From NCBI GenBank assembly GCA_031178805.1, contig JAPSIJ010000184.1:1-5473 (forward strand): a stretch of DNA of 5,473 nucleotides, written 5' to 3'. The notes below the pieces were generated by a model, which did no database searches, had not been told where the DNA came from, and saw nothing but the letters and a program-made list of their open reading frames with translations. Position numbers and translations under genes: made by a program. Source of the stretch: Cellulomonas sp. (GTDB lineage: Bacteria; Actinomycetota; Actinomycetes; Actinomycetales; Cellulomonadaceae). Below are positions 4,207 to 5,473 of this stretch, one piece after another (the first letter of the stretch is position 1; each line of letters begins with the position of its first letter).

Positions 4207-5473
4207 TCAGAGCAGCAGCGCCCCGAACCCGAACCCGAGCGCGACGGCGATCGTGATGGTGATCAGCCCGGGCGCCAGGAACGGGTGGTCGACCACGTAC
4301 CGGCCGATCCGGGTCGACCCGGTGTCGTCCATCTCGACGGCCGCCAGCAGCGTGGGGTACGTCGGCAGGACGAACAGCGCGGACACCGCCGGGAAGGCCG
4401 CGACCGCCGCGGGGGCGGCGACGCCCATGCTCAGGGCCACCGGCATCAGCGCCCGGGCGGTCGAGGCCTGCGAGTACATCAGGGCGGACGCGGCGACGAG
4501 CGCCACCGCGAGCAGCCACGGCTGCGCCGCGAGGAGGTCGCCGGCCGCGCCCCGGATCGTGTCCTCGTGCGCCGCGAAGAACGTCAGGCCGAGCCACGCC
4601 ACGCCGAGCACGCAGACCGACGCGCTCATCCCGGACCGGAACGTCGACGCGCCGAGCACCTCGCCGGTCTCGAGCCGGCAGGTGAGCGCGATCAGCGCCG
4701 CGACGGACAGCATGATCGCGATGATGGCCGCGTCCCGGCCCATGACCGGGTCCTCGACGAGCCCGACCGTGTCGGAGATCACCGTCGCGTAGGTCATCAC
4801 GGCGACCAGCCCGGCGAGGAAGACCACCACCGAGCGCCGGGCCCCGGGCCGCAGCTCCCGCTCGGCGTCGGCGCCCCGGGGCGGCCGCACGGTGCCGGCC
4901 GCGAGCCGTCGCCGGTACTCGGGGACCTGGTCCAGCCGCGAGCGCCCCCGGACGCGGTCCAGCGCCATCATGATCGCCGCCGTCGCCATGCAGGCGAGGA
5001 ACGTGGACGGGATCGCCACGGCGAGCAGCCCGAGGTAGTCCACGCCCGTGCCGCCGTCCTCCAGCACGCCCGCGAAGAACACCACCGCGGCCGAGATCGG
5101 CGAGGCGGTGATCGCGATCTGCGAGGCGACCACGGCCATCGACAGCGGCCGCGACGGCGGGATGCCGTTCTCCTTGGCGACCTCCGTGATGACCGGCATC
5201 GTGGAGAACGCGGTGTGCCCGGTGCCGGCCATGATCGTCATCAGGTAGGTGACCGCGGGGGCGAGGAACGTCAGGTGGCGCGGGTCGCGTCGCAGCAGGC
5301 GTGCCGCGAGGGCCACGAGGTAGTCCATGCCGCCGGCGACCTGCAGCGCGGCGATGGCCGCGATGACCGCCATGATGATCGAGACGACGTCGAGCGGCAT
5401 GTCGCCCGGGGTCACCCCCAGCACCGCGAGCACCAGGACGCCCAGGCCGCCCGCGTAGCCGATCGCGATGCCG
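4207..5473 (-). CDS. dcuA: Anaerobic C4-dicarboxylate transporter DcuA family (5' end outside window)
   Basis: An inner-membrane carrier exchanging or taking up C4-dicarboxylates (fumarate, malate, aspartate, succinate). The visible part, 421 residues, is open to the right edge; by memory alignment with Escherichia coli DcuA (433 aa) only about 20 N-terminal residues are missing. The opening GIAIGYAGGLGVLVLAVLG and VVSIIMAVIAAIAALQVAGG resemble DcuA more than DcuB. Further family landmarks, numbered in the fragment, are GTGH (83-86), ITASPISAAVV (121-131), a long Arg-rich hydrophilic loop (about 172-213), GMSASVCVLGVAWLG (281-295), LPTYPTL (369-375) and MDDTGSTRIG (381-390). Many hydrophobic helices fill the rest. 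GTGH agrees with DcuB, where I recall GTGN in E. coli DcuA, so the paralogue letter is less sure than the family. Promoter and operon partners (aspartase or fumarase would be informative) lie outside the window. Confidence 0.92.
   Translation of the reverse strand, partial: GIAIGYAGGLGVLVLAVLGVTPGDMPLDVVSIIMAVIAAIAALQVAGGMDYLVALAARLLRRDPRHLTFLAPAVTYLMTIMAGTGHTAFSTMPVITEVAKENGIPPSRPLSMAVVASQIAITASPISAAVVFFAGVLEDGGTGVDYLGLLAVAIPSTFLACMATAAIMMALDRVRGRSRLDQVPEYRRRLAAGTVRPPRGADAERELRPGARRSVVVFLAGLVAVMTYATVISDTVGLVEDPVMGRDAAIIAIMLSVAALIALTCRLETGEVLGASTFRSGMSASVCVLGVAWLGLTFFAAHEDTIRGAAGDLLAAQPWLLAVALVAASALMYSQASTARALMPVALSMGVAAPAAVAAFPAVSALFVLPTYPTLLAAVEMDDTGSTRIGRYVVDHPFLAPGLITITIAVALGFGFGALLL

Overview
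The window comes from a very GC-rich genome with frequent GTG starts. Gene content and order (pncB divergent from clpS, then DUF2017, murI and a metallo-beta-lactamase-fold hydrolase) are those of an actinobacterium. The compact arrangement and the DcuA-type transporter would suit a facultatively fermentative member such as Cellulomonas or a relative, but the genus is a guess.

Layout: 14-1339 (minus) is pncB, nicotinate phosphoribosyltransferase. A 57-bp divergent spacer (1340-1396) carries a TANNNT -10 element for each direction and a perfect 8-bp inverted repeat between them. On the plus strand follow clpS (1397-1684), a DUF2017 protein (1685-2419, starting directly after the clpS stop) and murI, glutamate racemase (2416-3231, overlapping the previous stop by 4 bp as GTGA). 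A 165-bp spacer with an A-free, C-rich tract leads to a metallo-beta-lactamase-fold hydrolase (3397-4197), probably orthologous to mycobacterial Rv1339, with its own strong Shine-Dalgarno. Convergent to it, only 9 bp away, is the 3' 95% or so of a DcuA-family C4-dicarboxylate transporter (4207 to the right edge, minus strand), whose start lies outside the window.

The genes are mostly housekeeping: NAD salvage (PncB), N-degron proteolysis (ClpS with a Clp ATPase), D-glutamate for peptidoglycan (MurI), possibly cyclic-nucleotide hydrolysis (the metallo-hydrolase), and dicarboxylate exchange (DcuA). I found no mobile element, CRISPR array, RNA gene or clearly new system. The most distinctive signals are regulatory: three genes have a TANNNT -10 hexamer ending 6-7 nt before the start codon, as expected for leaderless mRNAs, and the usual actinobacterial neighbourhood is broken by dcuA where rph/rdgB would be expected.
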